DNA from: JADFWK01 sp035527895
GTDB lineage: Bacteria; Desulfobacterota; DSM-4660; Desulfatiglandales; B25-G16
Direction: 5' to 3'
Assembly: GCA_035527895.1 (NCBI GenBank)
Contig: DATKZQ010000046.1
Location: 43,720 to 107,719 of the forward strand
DNA length: 64,000 nucleotides
The position numbers and the translations under genes were made by a program. Of this stretch, positions 35,849-45,097 are shown one piece after another. Numbering within the stretch: position 1 is the first letter of the stretch; each line of letters begins with the position of its first letter. The notes under the pieces are model-generated. The model made no database searches and was not told where the DNA came from. It saw only the letters and a list, made by a program, of their open reading frames with translations.

Positions 35849-36792
35849 ACGATCACCTTTTTCCGATCAAGTTTTCGGAGATCATCGGTACCGAGACCCC
35901 ACTTCTTTCCCAAGCGGATGAAGCCAATTTCATCGGGGCTGTAGCCGAAGAGCCTCGCAGCACAGGCATCTGCCGCAACCGGGTCGTCACTCAAGATGAG
36001 GGTATTCTTCATCGCCACATCTGAAGGGCTTCCGCCGGAAGGCCCGTGCTTTACCATGATACTGATGGCATCGATGAGGGTCACCGTGGGCTTGAAGAAC
36101 TGAGCCAGGTCGACAATGGTCTGGTGTATATCCTGGTGAAGGGCATACCTCCTGCCGCCAACGCCTCCGATCCAGTTCTTGATACCCAGGGTGAGAGAAC
36201 TCAGGCTATGAGTTTTTGCAATAGGCAGGTTGATGACCTTGTCGGCTTCTATTAGAGGCGTGAACACCGGCCAGACATCAAGGCGGTCGCCGTTGATCTT
36301 CATTCGCCGTATCAGAGAAGACCTCGGAAACACGAGGTCTGCGTCTGTCTTCTTGGCCACAATGCCTGCTCCGGTGATAGCGAAACACCGCCGCGCATCG
36401 TTAATGGTATTATCCACGATCCTCACCTTTTTGGCCCCTGCCTCATAGCAGAGTTCAATCACCGCCTCAAGAACCACAGGGTTTGTTGTGGCAGCTAGAT
36501 CGGGTCGCCTTGCCCAGGAGATATTGGGCTTGACTGCCACAACATCTCCCCGTGATATAAACCTACGGATGCCCCCTGCCGCTTCAAATACCTTGCCTGC
36601 CAGCTTTTTGATGGAGTATGCTTCCGATTCTCCTTGCCCTTCAACGATGAACCGTGCCCGCGCCGTCTCAGCCCAGATTGAATCAGGACGGCTGAAAAGC
36701 AGTCCGGGAAAGGCGTACGAGGCTGCTATTCCCGAGAGGGCAAGCAATTTTTTCAGCGATTTCCTTCGGGTTATTGGTTGATCTAATTCCAC
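35845..36792 (-). CDS. Tat-exported DUF362 protein
   Basis: 315 residues starting with GTG. TRRKSLKKLL is a twin-arginine motif followed by a hydrophobic stretch, so a folded cofactor-bearing protein is exported. DUF362 features: VAVKPNISWARRPDLAATTN, KKVRIVDNTIND, LPIAKTHSLSSLTLGIKNW, DDPVAADACAARLFGY. No Cys-rich ferredoxin tail, so the electron partner is probably the polyferredoxin encoded right behind it (stop/start overlap). Function of DUF362 is unknown; related proteins accompany 4Fe-4S partners in anaerobes. Confidence 0.88.
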   Translation of the reverse strand: MELDQPITRRKSLKKLLALSGIAASYAFPGLLFSRPDSIWAETARARFIVEGQGESEAYSIKKLAGKVFEAAGGIRRFISRGDVVAVKPNISWARRPDLAATTNPVVLEAVIELCYEAGAKKVRIVDNTINDARRCFAITGAGIVAKKTDADLVFPRSSLIRRMKINGDRLDVWPVFTPLIEADKVINLPIAKTHSLSSLTLGIKNWIGGVGGRRYALHQDIHQTIVDLAQFFKPTVTLIDAISIMVKHGPSGGSPSDVAMKNTLILSDDPVAADACAARLFGYSPDEIGFIRLGKKWGLGTDDLRKLDRKKVIV

Positions 36793-37036
36793 CGTGCTTT
36801 TTCCTCTATCCTATGAGTACAGAACATAGTGTTCGTATGCAGTCGTGAATCTTGTTCAGTTCAAAACACCCAAACCTTCTGGGCAGCACTGATTTGTCCC
36901 AATAGCTGTTGAAGTAGATAAAAAACATACTCCACCATCGGCGAGTGTTACCTTAACAGTATCCCTTCATTGACTCCAATACGCTATCCCTACCCATTCC
37001 GAGCCTATTGCCTTTGGCAGGTTCGGTAAACTGGCA

Positions 37037-37552
37037 TTACAGGGCTGCGATGGCCGCCCTCATGAATGCCGGAAGATCGTCTGGTTTTCGACTGGTAATC
37101 AGGTTTCCGTCCACAACCACCTCCTGATCTACCCACTGTGCTCCGGCATGGACCAGGTCATCTTTTATGGCGAAAAATGAGGTTACGGTCCGGCCTTTCA
37201 CGATTTCCGCAGAGGCCAGCATCCATCCTGCATGACAGATTGCGGCCACCACCTTGCCAGCGTCAAAGAGATCCTTTACCAATTTGACCATGGATGGGTG
37301 ACGGCGCATATGGTCGGGGGCATAACCGCCGGGGATAACGATCCCATCAAAATCCGCTGCTGAAACCTCGTCAGCGGTTGCATCGGGTTTGCAGGAAATG
37401 CCGGATTTTCCCACATACTGTTCAGCACTTCCCGATCCCACGACAACGACCTCTGCCCCAGCCTCCTTAAGCCGGTAATAGGGGTACCAGAACTCGAGAT
37501 CATTGTACATTTCCTCGACCAAGATAATGACCTTTTTGCCTTGTGCTTCCAT
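37037..37552 (-). CDS. DJ-1/PfpI-family protein
   Basis: 171 residues. The nucleophile Cys is in VVAAICHAGWMLAS with the upstream Glu in LVEEMYNDLEFWYPYYRLKE, as in PfpI/YhbO-type proteins; IPGGYAPDHMRR is the oxyanion loop. Such proteins act as glyoxalase/deglycase-like enzymes or stress chaperones. Single gene, start behind AAGGGGGAT. Confidence 0.9.
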   Translation of the reverse strand: MEAQGKKVIILVEEMYNDLEFWYPYYRLKEAGAEVVVVGSGSAEQYVGKSGISCKPDATADEVSAADFDGIVIPGGYAPDHMRRHPSMVKLVKDLFDAGKVVAAICHAGWMLASAEIVKGRTVTSFFAIKDDLVHAGAQWVDQEVVVDGNLITSRKPDDLPAFMRAAIAAL

Positions 37553-37819
37553 AGATTATCCCCCTTTCTTGAATTCATATTCAGTGTTCATAAAATAGTT
37601 ATCGTACTTCGGTTACACAACCCCGCTCGTAAAAAATTATGACAAGCAAGGTGTGATCTCCCAGGTCACTTGCATGCCTTTCGTTGTAGTTGAATACGCT
37701 GAGGAGAGCGGGTGGAAGCTGACGAAGCCCTCCCTGAAGGATTTCCGTGTGATGGGATAGTGTGCGGTTGGGTCTAGCGCCGTGCTGTCCTCACTTTCGC
37801 TTGCACAATCGACCCGTTT

Positions 37820-37867
37820 ACTCGCCTTCGCCAGGATGCCCCGTGCGGAAGCACGGGGAGCTTCACT
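37820..37867. repeat. 48-bp hairpin repeat, copy 2
   Basis: Identical to 23144-23191. Its right edge includes the stop codon of the TPR gene (37863-37865), so the hairpin lies at the very 3' end of that mRNA and could serve as terminator or 3' stabiliser. Confidence 0.75.
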
Positions 37868-38561
37868 CCTTCTCAATTCTTTCCAGAAAATCCCGGGCAG
37901 CAACGTGGTTTGGATCAATTTCCAGAATCTTGCGCAATTGCTGGCTGGCCTTCTGCAATTCACCCATATCCGCATAGAGCAAACTGAGATACAATCGCGC
38001 ATCTACGTGCTTTGGGTCGATTTCAATGGCCTTCAAGAACTCAGCTTCGGCAAGTTCGTCTGTAAGGCGTCTCTGATAGCTCAAGGCCAATCCGAAGTGG
38101 TTATCGGCATTGTCGGGGTCAAGGGATACCGCCTTCTTAAAGGCCTTAAGGGACTGTTCGATCTGGTTCAACTCGCCATATGCCATGCCCAGGTTAAAGA
38201 AGATAGAATCTTTGGTGAATCCGAGGGCTACGGCCTTTTCGAAATAGAGCACTTCGATCTGGTGGTTTCCTGTTTGCCCGTACGCATATCCGAGGTGATA
38301 GAGGGCAAGTGCATTATCAGGGTCCCCTTCTAGCAGGCGTTTGTGGAGGAGCAGGGCGGCGTGGTAGTCTCCCCGTTTCATGGCATCATCGGCCGCGATG
38401 TCGCAGGTCCAGGTTTTCTCAAGGGGAGGTTTTCTGATCGAGATCGGTTTTGAACAACCAGTTCCCGTACTGATACCTGCCAAGCAAACTGCAACTGTGC
38501 AGAGACATATAAATCGAAGTGCGTTTTGTTTATGCCATGCGATCTTTTTTGAAAACGACAT
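37863..38561 (-). CDS. Exported TPR-repeat protein
   Basis: 232 residues. A signal segment (FICLCTVAVCLAGISTGTGC) with a possible lipobox Cys, then about five tetratricopeptide repeats (ALYHLGYAYGQTGNHQIEVL, FFNLGMAYGELNQIEQSLKA, DARLYLSLLYADMGELQKAS). A scaffold for protein-protein contacts in the periplasm; partner unknown. Its stop codon lies in a dispersed hairpin repeat, meaning the last few codons could have been altered by insertion. Confidence 0.85.
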   Translation of the reverse strand: MSFSKKIAWHKQNALRFICLCTVAVCLAGISTGTGCSKPISIRKPPLEKTWTCDIAADDAMKRGDYHAALLLHKRLLEGDPDNALALYHLGYAYGQTGNHQIEVLYFEKAVALGFTKDSIFFNLGMAYGELNQIEQSLKAFKKAVSLDPDNADNHFGLALSYQRRLTDELAEAEFLKAIEIDPKHVDARLYLSLLYADMGELQKASQQLRKILEIDPNHVAARDFLERIEKE

Positions 38562-39229
38562 ATCTCTTCACATTCGTGTTGCAGGGGATTTCGGGGATGA
38601 TGACTATTACCTCTCACGTTTCTGCGAGGTTACTCTCAACTACATTCTAGCAGTATCCACCCAGAGTTCCAAAGGAAAAATTGGATGATCTTGCCGTGCT
38701 CATAAGGAGAGCTTTGCCCTGGAGGGCAAAAAAATTCATTTCATTACAGGAAACTACATCCTGTGGACGCAGTCATGTATCTGTGGCTATGCCCAGTATC
38801 TCAAAAACAAGTTGGTAAAAGCCGAAATCAGAATACCCGCCTGCCATGCATCTCACTTAGCGTTTTCTGACGAGAATTGGCGGTACAATTTTACTCTCAG
38901 CCACTTCTGTTGTCTAACCCACCGGCATTGCGGGCAGGTCGAAATTCGAAACAAATTCGAATCTCGAATGTCCCAATGACAGAAACAAACAGATGATTTC
39001 CCGGTATATGGGCTCGCGAAAGGGTGTCATGTCATGTAGTTTTGCCCATTTGGATTTAGGTCATTCGATATTGTCCTTCGACTGGGCTCAGGATGGTGAG
39101 CTGGTCGAACCATCTCGAGTTTCGGATTTCGTGCTTCGGATTTGAGCGTTCTCAAAAGACAGCCCCTGTGCATCCCTATGGGGTGCTTGTTCAAAGCCCC
39201 GTCTTTGGGGCGGGGATTCTTTATTTGGA
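38562..39229. repeat. Intergenic region with dispersed repeat strings
   Basis: Contains tttcggatttcgtgcttcgg from 39120 (identity to 39143 with the reverse complement of 15827-15850), a ccttcgactgggctcaggat string at 39075-39094 related to ccttcgacaggctcag inside repeat A, and cgaaattcgaaacaaattcg near 38940. No gene I can support. Confidence 0.6.
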
Positions 39230-40474
39230 TTATCTTTCGGTAACAGAAAAGCCCAGGATAACCACAGTGGCCAGCGCCATTCCTCCGCCAAAAAGGAAGG
39301 GGGCGCTCGGGACAAAAGAAAATAGTATTCCGGCGATGATACTGGCGGGAAGCAGTCCAACACCAACAATCGTGTGGTAAAACCCAAGCGCGGTTGCCTT
39401 TGAATCGCTCGGAGCCATGTCCGAGACAAGGGCCTTCTCGGCACCTTCTGTCATGGCGTAATAGATTCCGTACAAGGGCCAAAAAAACCAGATGAGGGAA
39501 TTCGTGGCTGGAGTAATGAATCCGAAGGCGATGTACACGATTCCATAGAGCCCGTAACCGGCCATGAGCAACTTTTTTCGTCCAATTCTGTCAGAAAGCG
39601 AGCCAAAGGCCGTGGAGAGGAGCGCTGTGGAAAAATTGAAAAGCAAATACATGAGGATGACTGCGGAAAGGGCATGTCCGAGGTTCATGCTGCGAAGCAG
39701 CAAGAACTGGTTTGAGGAATTCCCGAGGGTGAATATGAACTGCGCGACAAAGAAGATCTGAAGATTCTTGTCGTAGTCACGGAGGTTCAGATTCGGTTTG
39801 GATCCCTGCTTCATCAACCCATCAGCATTGTGGATTTTCGTGTCTTTTATGAAAAAGAGAAAGATTACTCCAATGAAAGCGGGAATAATGGAGATGAGAA
39901 AAAGGGTGTAAAAGGAATTGAGGTCTCTCAGTGTTTTGGTGGCAGGATCCATAAACCGCAGCACCAGAAAAAAACAGATGACTGTACCAACCGTGGCGCC
40001 GGCGAAATCCATGCCCCTCTGAAACCCGAATGCCTTCCCCAGTGCATCCTTAGGGGTAGATTCTGAAATCAGGGCATCCCGCGGCGCGGTCCGAACGCCT
40101 TTTCCAGCGCGATCGAAGAGGCGAGCGAGGAGAACGAAGTGCCAGCCGAAGGAGGCGAGAAGGAAAAGAAATTTTGCAAAAGCAGAGGTGCTGTATCCTG
40201 CAAGGGCGGGTAGTTTCCTCTTCCGTATCTTATCGGAATAGTAACCAAAGAAGACCTTGAGCAGTCCGGCCGTAGATTCTGCTACGCCTTCTATGACCCC
40301 CAGCACAGGCCCTAAGAAAGCCCTCTGAGGCACCATGACCATGGCCAGGAATGCCTGCAAGAGCGGATAGATCATCTCGGTTGAAATATCGGTAAAAAAG
40401 GAGGTACAGCTGGCAAGCACGACGTTCCGGGTAATTCCGCTTTTCCGTGTGGTATTCACTGCACGATTATCCAT
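39230..40474 (-). CDS. Major facilitator superfamily transporter
   Basis: 414 residues, about twelve membrane segments. The loop-2/3 motif GYYSDKIRKRKLPALAGY and RAGKGVRTAPRDALISES are characteristic of an MFS subfamily frequent in Deltaproteobacteria; the second motif repeats as GSLSDRIGRKKLLMAGY. The substrate is unknown. The upstream region has secondary structure but no riboswitch I can confirm. Confidence 0.88.
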   Translation of the reverse strand: MDNRAVNTTRKSGITRNVVLASCTSFFTDISTEMIYPLLQAFLAMVMVPQRAFLGPVLGVIEGVAESTAGLLKVFFGYYSDKIRKRKLPALAGYSTSAFAKFLFLLASFGWHFVLLARLFDRAGKGVRTAPRDALISESTPKDALGKAFGFQRGMDFAGATVGTVICFFLVLRFMDPATKTLRDLNSFYTLFLISIIPAFIGVIFLFFIKDTKIHNADGLMKQGSKPNLNLRDYDKNLQIFFVAQFIFTLGNSSNQFLLLRSMNLGHALSAVILMYLLFNFSTALLSTAFGSLSDRIGRKKLLMAGYGLYGIVYIAFGFITPATNSLIWFFWPLYGIYYAMTEGAEKALVSDMAPSDSKATALGFYHTIVGVGLLPASIIAGILFSFVPSAPFLFGGGMALATVVILGFSVTER

Positions 40475-40603
40475 CTACCCGTACCAAGATCAGGTTTAAG
40501 TTCTCTCCAGCATGATGCTGCTTTCCGGCCTGCATCTCCCGTTTTCTGGATTTCACCAGTCTGAAGAGTTGACATAAGACAGGTGATCACAGTAGCCTTA
40601 TAA

Positions 40604-40646
40604 ATACTATATATTGAAAAGAAAACAAAAAAGATACTATATGTTG
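40604..40646. promoter_or_regulatory. Pair of direct repeats between the MFS and MerR-like genes
   Basis: atactatatattg at 40604-40616 and atactatatgttg at 40634-40646, 12 of 13 identical, 30 bases apart (about three helical turns). Possible binding sites of the small HTH protein encoded downstream. Confidence 0.4.
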
Positions 40647-40729
40647 TTATTTTGTTCTTGACAATACATTTTCTATCCAGTAACCAAATGATAATGAGTC
40701 GGAATATAACCTGTTAAGGTTCAGCGATT

Positions 40730-40951
40730 ATGTACACCGTTGAAGTCTTAAAACTCATTGATGGTCTGACCAAAGACAGGCTCAGCTATTTCATACGTGA
40801 GGGGTATGTGAAACCCAAGAAAATTGAGGTAGACAACTTTCTGTTGAATGATTTCTCTGAAGAAGACATAGAGGTGATTAGACGGGCGCGGAGACTGGAT
40901 ATCAGGCCTGATGTGAGGTTCCGGAAAGCATCTGAAGGGATGAGGCGATAA
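40730..40951 (+). CDS. Small MerR-like HTH protein
   Basis: 73 residues. MYTVEVLKLIDGLTKDRLSY and FIREGYVKPKK read like the winged-helix N-terminus of MerR regulators (helix-turn-helix then wing), followed by FSEEDIEVIRRARRLDIRPD; there is no effector domain. It may be an excisionase-like or mini regulator. The start has AAGG about 12 bases upstream. Direct repeats 85-125 bases upstream could be its sites. Confidence 0.65.
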   Translation: MYTVEVLKLIDGLTKDRLSYFIREGYVKPKKIEVDNFLLNDFSEEDIEVIRRARRLDIRPDVRFRKASEGMRR

Positions 40952-41205
40952 TAGCCGTGAACCGTGGCTCGGAGGTACGAGCTGTTTCCTTAGTTTGGTT
41001 TTTTCAGCACATGTCACTTCATCTCAGTAGCTTAAGGCCAGCCGATAAATCGTCCTGTCTATCTGCACAAGCCCTGTTAGCCTGTAAAGGCATCGCAGAC
41101 CCCCTTTGAGGTCCTCAATACCTTCCCATACGGTACGGGATGTTTTTGCGCCGCCGTGCTGAGAGGGCATCAATCCAAAGGGGTGTTTACGCGTACAAAG
41201 CCTGT

Positions 41206-42318
41206 CTAGTCTTCATTGCCGATCTTGGTTATTTGGGAAACTTTGTCTTCCAGATTCTTGACTTCCCTAACAATTATCTCAAGATATCCCTTATCTGGAT
41301 CATCATCGGGAGCGTTCTCATAGAGTCGCCGGGCAAAGCCGCCAACTATGGTGAGTGAATTCCTGCATTCGTCTGCTACCCTGTTTGCGATCTTACCACG
41401 AGCGGCGAGCCTTTCGGCCTGAACCAACTGCCTTGCCTTCTCCTCTAATTTGTCTGTTCTCTCCCGGAGCCTTTCTTCAAGCTCTTGACTGAACTTGTAA
41501 ATCTCATCATATAGCTGAGAAACCCTGATGGCCGTGCCAATCTGATTGGCAATTATGTAAATAACGTCATAGAGCCGTTCGTAAAAGTAATTCTTGCGCC
41601 TTGAAGCAGTCACCAGGACGCCGATCGTTTTTTCCTCTACCTGTATCGGGACGACGGCAAAAGACTTGATATCCTCACCGACGAGAAGGGTGGTTGAAAT
41701 GGGTTTATCAATCTCTTCCGCATCGTTGATCGTAACGATTTTCCCGGTGAGAAAAACCTCTCCCGAATAACTGTCAATAGTCGGTTTTCTGGTGGCCGTT
41801 TCCACAAAAGCCTTGCTCAAACCCTTGTGGCTCATGATTCTCAAGTTTCCGCCCTCATCCAGTAATCGGATTGAACACGCGTCGAGCCTATATTCTCTGG
41901 TGAGCAAAGCAACGATAGCGTCGAGCACCTGTTGAAGGTGAAGAAGGGAAGAAACGATTTTTGCAATCTCAAAGAGCACTCGGAGTTTCTGCTCGCCCTC
42001 TTGTAGCTGCCGAGAGATTCGGCTAGCGATCTGCGAAAAGCCTCCGGTCTCATCATTGAATGAAGCGGGGAGCTTCTCTTGGCCTCCCCCTTCGATCTTC
42101 CTTAAGGCGTTTCGCAACATACTGATGGGTGACAAGAAAATGCGAGTTAAAAGAAAAGCGATAAGACCGGACGCAAACAGGATAATGAATACTGCTGGAT
42201 AGAGGAGATGCGAGCTCCATTTGAAGTGAGAGATGAACCCTTCAAGCGCGACAAAAAGGCCTGCGACAATGACAATGAGCAAAAAGTAAGATAACAGAAG
42301 TTTCCTTTGAAGGGACAT
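41206..42318 (-). CDS. Degenerate membrane sensor kinase: HAMP-GAF-HisKA-like, no phospho-His, no ATPase domain
   Basis: 370 residues. Two membrane segments (LLLSYFLLIVIVAGLFVALE and LLYPAVFIILFASGLIAFLL), a HAMP-like stretch, a GAF domain (about 125-270: ILSLLHLQQVLDAIVALLTR-like start, VPIQVEEKTIGVLVTAS), a coiled coil and a region aligned with a dimerisation/His domain (LAARGKIANRVADECRNSLT). The usual 'HExRNPL' is DECRNSL: the phospho-acceptor His is Asp. The protein ends about 45 residues later without an HATPase domain. It probably senses and signals by contact, perhaps with the PAS kinase encoded upstream. The ATG at 42318 follows GAGG. Confidence 0.8.
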   Translation of the reverse strand: MSLQRKLLLSYFLLIVIVAGLFVALEGFISHFKWSSHLLYPAVFIILFASGLIAFLLTRIFLSPISMLRNALRKIEGGGQEKLPASFNDETGGFSQIASRISRQLQEGEQKLRVLFEIAKIVSSLLHLQQVLDAIVALLTREYRLDACSIRLLDEGGNLRIMSHKGLSKAFVETATRKPTIDSYSGEVFLTGKIVTINDAEEIDKPISTTLLVGEDIKSFAVVPIQVEEKTIGVLVTASRRKNYFYERLYDVIYIIANQIGTAIRVSQLYDEIYKFSQELEERLRERTDKLEEKARQLVQAERLAARGKIANRVADECRNSLTIVGGFARRLYENAPDDDPDKGYLEIIVREVKNLEDKVSQITKIGNED

Positions 42319-42400
42319 CAAGGCCTCAGCAACCTTGTACGGGAATTAAAGTGCTTGTAGCCAGCTCTAGAGGGGCTTTCGTGATCTCTAGAAGAGAACC

Positions 42401-43930
42401 TTACAGGGATCTGGAAATAGATACATAGAAACTTGCCCCTTTCTCGGGGCCCGACTTCATAAACACAGTGCCGCCGTGTTGTTTAGCTATCTCCTTTACA
42501 ATCGCCAGTCCCAGGCCCGAACCTTCGACTCCGGTCGATGCTTCCTGTCGCTGAAAAGGCCCGAAGATCTTTTCCGAATCTTCACTCTTTATGGCTACAC
42601 CGTCATCGCTTACGGAAAGCGTGTGATATTCATCGGATCCCTCATAACCAAGCCTGATCTCGGTTAAGTCATCGCCACCGTGTTTCAATGCGTTGTCCAC
42701 GAGGTTTCTCAGGACCCTCAAGATGGACATCCTGTCCCCCCTGATATGGGGGATGGTTTTGGGTTGCAGCCACCGTATGTGGCGATCGTCAAGCTGGCCG
42801 GAGAATTCACTTCTGACCGTCTCGAAGATCTCTTGTAATGTAACGGTTTGAATCTTTATCGGTGTTTCACTCGTCTTAATGTAAACATTGATTTGTTCCA
42901 CCAATGCGGAGATTTGCTCAGCAGCTCTTAGGATTCGATCGCAATAATCCTTTGACTTTTCATCGAGCAAATGCCTGCAACGCTTATGAAGGAGCTTTGA
43001 CAGTCCGTGAATACCAATAGCAGGGCTCTTGAGATCATGTGAGACCGAGTAGGCAAATTGCTTTATCTTTTCAGAACTACTTTTCAGGACCTCTTCCATG
43101 AGCTTGCGCTCGGTGATGTCTCGTCCAACCGATTGAAATTCGATCAATTGGCCTTCCTCGTCCAGGACCATTCGGTTGGTCCACTGTTGCCATCGTATCT
43201 CACCATGGGAGCCAATTACGCGATGCTCATGGGTTGCCACTGGGTTCTCAGGGCTCAAGGAGGCAAAATGGTCTTTGAGCTTTTCATGGTCTTCTTCAGG
43301 AATGAGAGGCATAAATGTGTGCCCAATCAGATCCTCCCTTTTCTCTTCGAAGTATTTACAGTATGCGTCATTGACGAAGGTCAGTTTACCATCGGGAAGG
43401 AAACGACAGATGAGTTCAGTCTGATCTTCGACGATGGCTCGATAGCGCGCTTCGCTTTCCTGTAAGGCCCTTTCCGCTCGCTTGCGTTCGGTGACGTCCC
43501 GTATGATGCCCTGGTACCCTAAAACGGTGCCATCAGGGGACCGTCGCACCGTGCTGGTAAGGAGGCAGTCCATCTCAGTCCCGTTTTTTTTGCAGAACTT
43601 CACCTCATAGTCTCTAACCGATCCCTTTCTCTCTATTTCCCGCTGAAACCTATCCCTGTCAGCCGGATCAACATATATGTTCCGGACATTGATCTTGTCT
43701 ATCATTTCCTCCCTGGTGTAACCCAAAAGCCCCAATAGGGCTGGGTTGACATCGAGGAATTCTCCCTCTCGACTGGTAATATAGATTGCGTCTCTCGAAT
43801 CGTTGAATAGGGTACGGTATTTCTGCTCACTCTCTAGGATTACTTCCTCTGACACCTTGCGCGCAACAGCTTGTCGCTCCAATTCTCTGAGCCTTATTTC
43901 TAATTCTTCGTAAGTTGGCTTAGCAGGCAT
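42401..43930 (-). CDS. PAS-PAS sensor histidine kinase (soluble)
   Basis: 509 residues from the ATG at 43930. Two PAS/PAC modules (about 30-155 and 160-275; YRTLFNDSRDAIYITSREGE and YRAIVEDQTELICRFLPDGK), HisKA (FAYSVSHDLKSPAIGIHGLS, His in SHDLKSP) and HATPase_c (N box DNALKHGGDD, G boxes VSDDGV and GSGLGLAIVKEIAK). No membrane segment, so the signal is cytosolic. No regulator gene is adjacent. It lies 80 bases from the degenerate kinase and on the same strand, so the two may be co-transcribed. Confidence 0.92.
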   Translation of the reverse strand: MPAKPTYEELEIRLRELERQAVARKVSEEVILESEQKYRTLFNDSRDAIYITSREGEFLDVNPALLGLLGYTREEMIDKINVRNIYVDPADRDRFQREIERKGSVRDYEVKFCKKNGTEMDCLLTSTVRRSPDGTVLGYQGIIRDVTERKRAERALQESEARYRAIVEDQTELICRFLPDGKLTFVNDAYCKYFEEKREDLIGHTFMPLIPEEDHEKLKDHFASLSPENPVATHEHRVIGSHGEIRWQQWTNRMVLDEEGQLIEFQSVGRDITERKLMEEVLKSSSEKIKQFAYSVSHDLKSPAIGIHGLSKLLHKRCRHLLDEKSKDYCDRILRAAEQISALVEQINVYIKTSETPIKIQTVTLQEIFETVRSEFSGQLDDRHIRWLQPKTIPHIRGDRMSILRVLRNLVDNALKHGGDDLTEIRLGYEGSDEYHTLSVSDDGVAIKSEDSEKIFGPFQRQEASTGVEGSGLGLAIVKEIAKQHGGTVFMKSGPEKGASFYVSISRSL

Positions 43931-43975
43931 AGAACACCCATTGGGCTTGAGAAAGAGAGACCCCACCTCTCGCAC

Positions 43976-44510
43976 TAAGAAATGGGGCTTTGGTATATGT
44001 CGAAGGCACCCTCTTGGTAAGGTTTAGGAGTTGCCGGAAAGCATATACTATATAATGCCAAAAAGTTTGAAAAAAGACAAGCAAGTTTTTGATCCTCTCT
44101 GCCACGGGAATAAACCGCAGACCGACGCAGATTACGACAGACACAGAGCCGACCGATCGCGGCCGGATAGTGAATATCATGCACTTTGGGCATGAAGAGC
44201 CAAACCGATACATCCTTGTCCGCAGCATGCCGCTTTCGCGCAGTCAATGGGGTCCTTTATTTTTGGCCAGGGGAGGTCAAAAAAGGGCCAGGGTGTATCT
44301 GAATAAGTCAGTGGTTACCATGCCTTAATCATCAGTATCGTTAACGTGGTTGATCACCTTTTTTTCATGGCGATATCACCTGGAGGTAAGGAAATAACCA
44401 ATTGTTTTCTTTCCGTAAGACCAAGGAGGGCCTTCACCGGCATTTCTTTTTGGCGGGTGTGCTTGTTACTTTCCTTAACCGTTAATTCCTTGAAAATTCT
44501 AGTTTATTTA
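43976..44510. other. Intergenic stretch without a recognised gene
   Basis: Contains a cgcagattacgacagacaca string resembling worn interspersed repeats. No supported gene or promoter. Confidence 0.4.
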
Positions 44511-44945
44511 TTAGCTCAGCCTGAACCGTATTCTGAGCACCCCTTTATCAAAGCTCGTTGAGACAATGCGGAAGGTACCGATTTCCTTTGTTGACGCAAC
44601 GTGCGAACCGATGCAGGGGCAGGCATCATACTCCCCGATTCTCACGATTCTGATATCATCTCCTGTATCGCGTGGCAACCGTTTCAGATTGTACTGCTCC
44701 TGGGCTACCTCCCTGGTTTGATACTCCTCCGCAATCGGCAAATCAGCCCCTCTTACTGCATTTACCTGTTTCTCGATTTGATTGATTTCCCGGTCACTCA
44801 AGGCATGATCAAAGTGGTAATCACATTTGGATTTTTTCTCTTCGATGTGGGCGTTGAAGGAGCGATTGCAGTTGAACATCCTGACCATGGTCTGGTTCAG
44901 GATGTGCTCTGCTGAATGCATACGGGGATCAGTCTCTTTTTTCAC
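44511..44945 (-). CDS. AlaX-type alanyl-tRNA editing protein
   Basis: 144 residues with the zinc site of tRNA-editing domains: HxxxH in RMHSAEHILNQ and CxxxH in CPCIGSHVAST. The motif GSHVASTKEIGTF is typical of the second core domain of AlaRS. AlaX proteins hydrolyse Ser- or Gly-tRNA(Ala) in trans. Short form (AlaX-S). It is the last gene of the leftward series that begins with marR, separated from the permease by about 150 bases. Confidence 0.88.
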   Translation of the reverse strand: MKKETDPRMHSAEHILNQTMVRMFNCNRSFNAHIEEKKSKCDYHFDHALSDREINQIEKQVNAVRGADLPIAEEYQTREVAQEQYNLKRLPRDTGDDIRIVRIGEYDACPCIGSHVASTKEIGTFRIVSTSFDKGVLRIRFRLS

Positions 44946-45097
44946 CGCTTAACGCCTCCTTCTCAATTCCATCTCACCACCTGAGGCAGAAAACCCGGCC
45001 TGCTCACCTGTGCTTTTTGCAGGCTCAGAGATAGGTAAGACCCTCTAAAGGTCGCACTGAAGTCCCCCTTGAGGGCTGTGGTCTGGCCACAAGGAGA

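Noticed and set aside
40475..40570. Possible TPP riboswitch in front of the MFS gene
   Set aside because: The minus strand reads AACCTGATCTTGG...GGGTAG just before the ATG, which recalls the 3' half of the thi-box, but the CUGAGA half and the P2 pairing are not present and the closing helix does not form. Similarity is too short to call.
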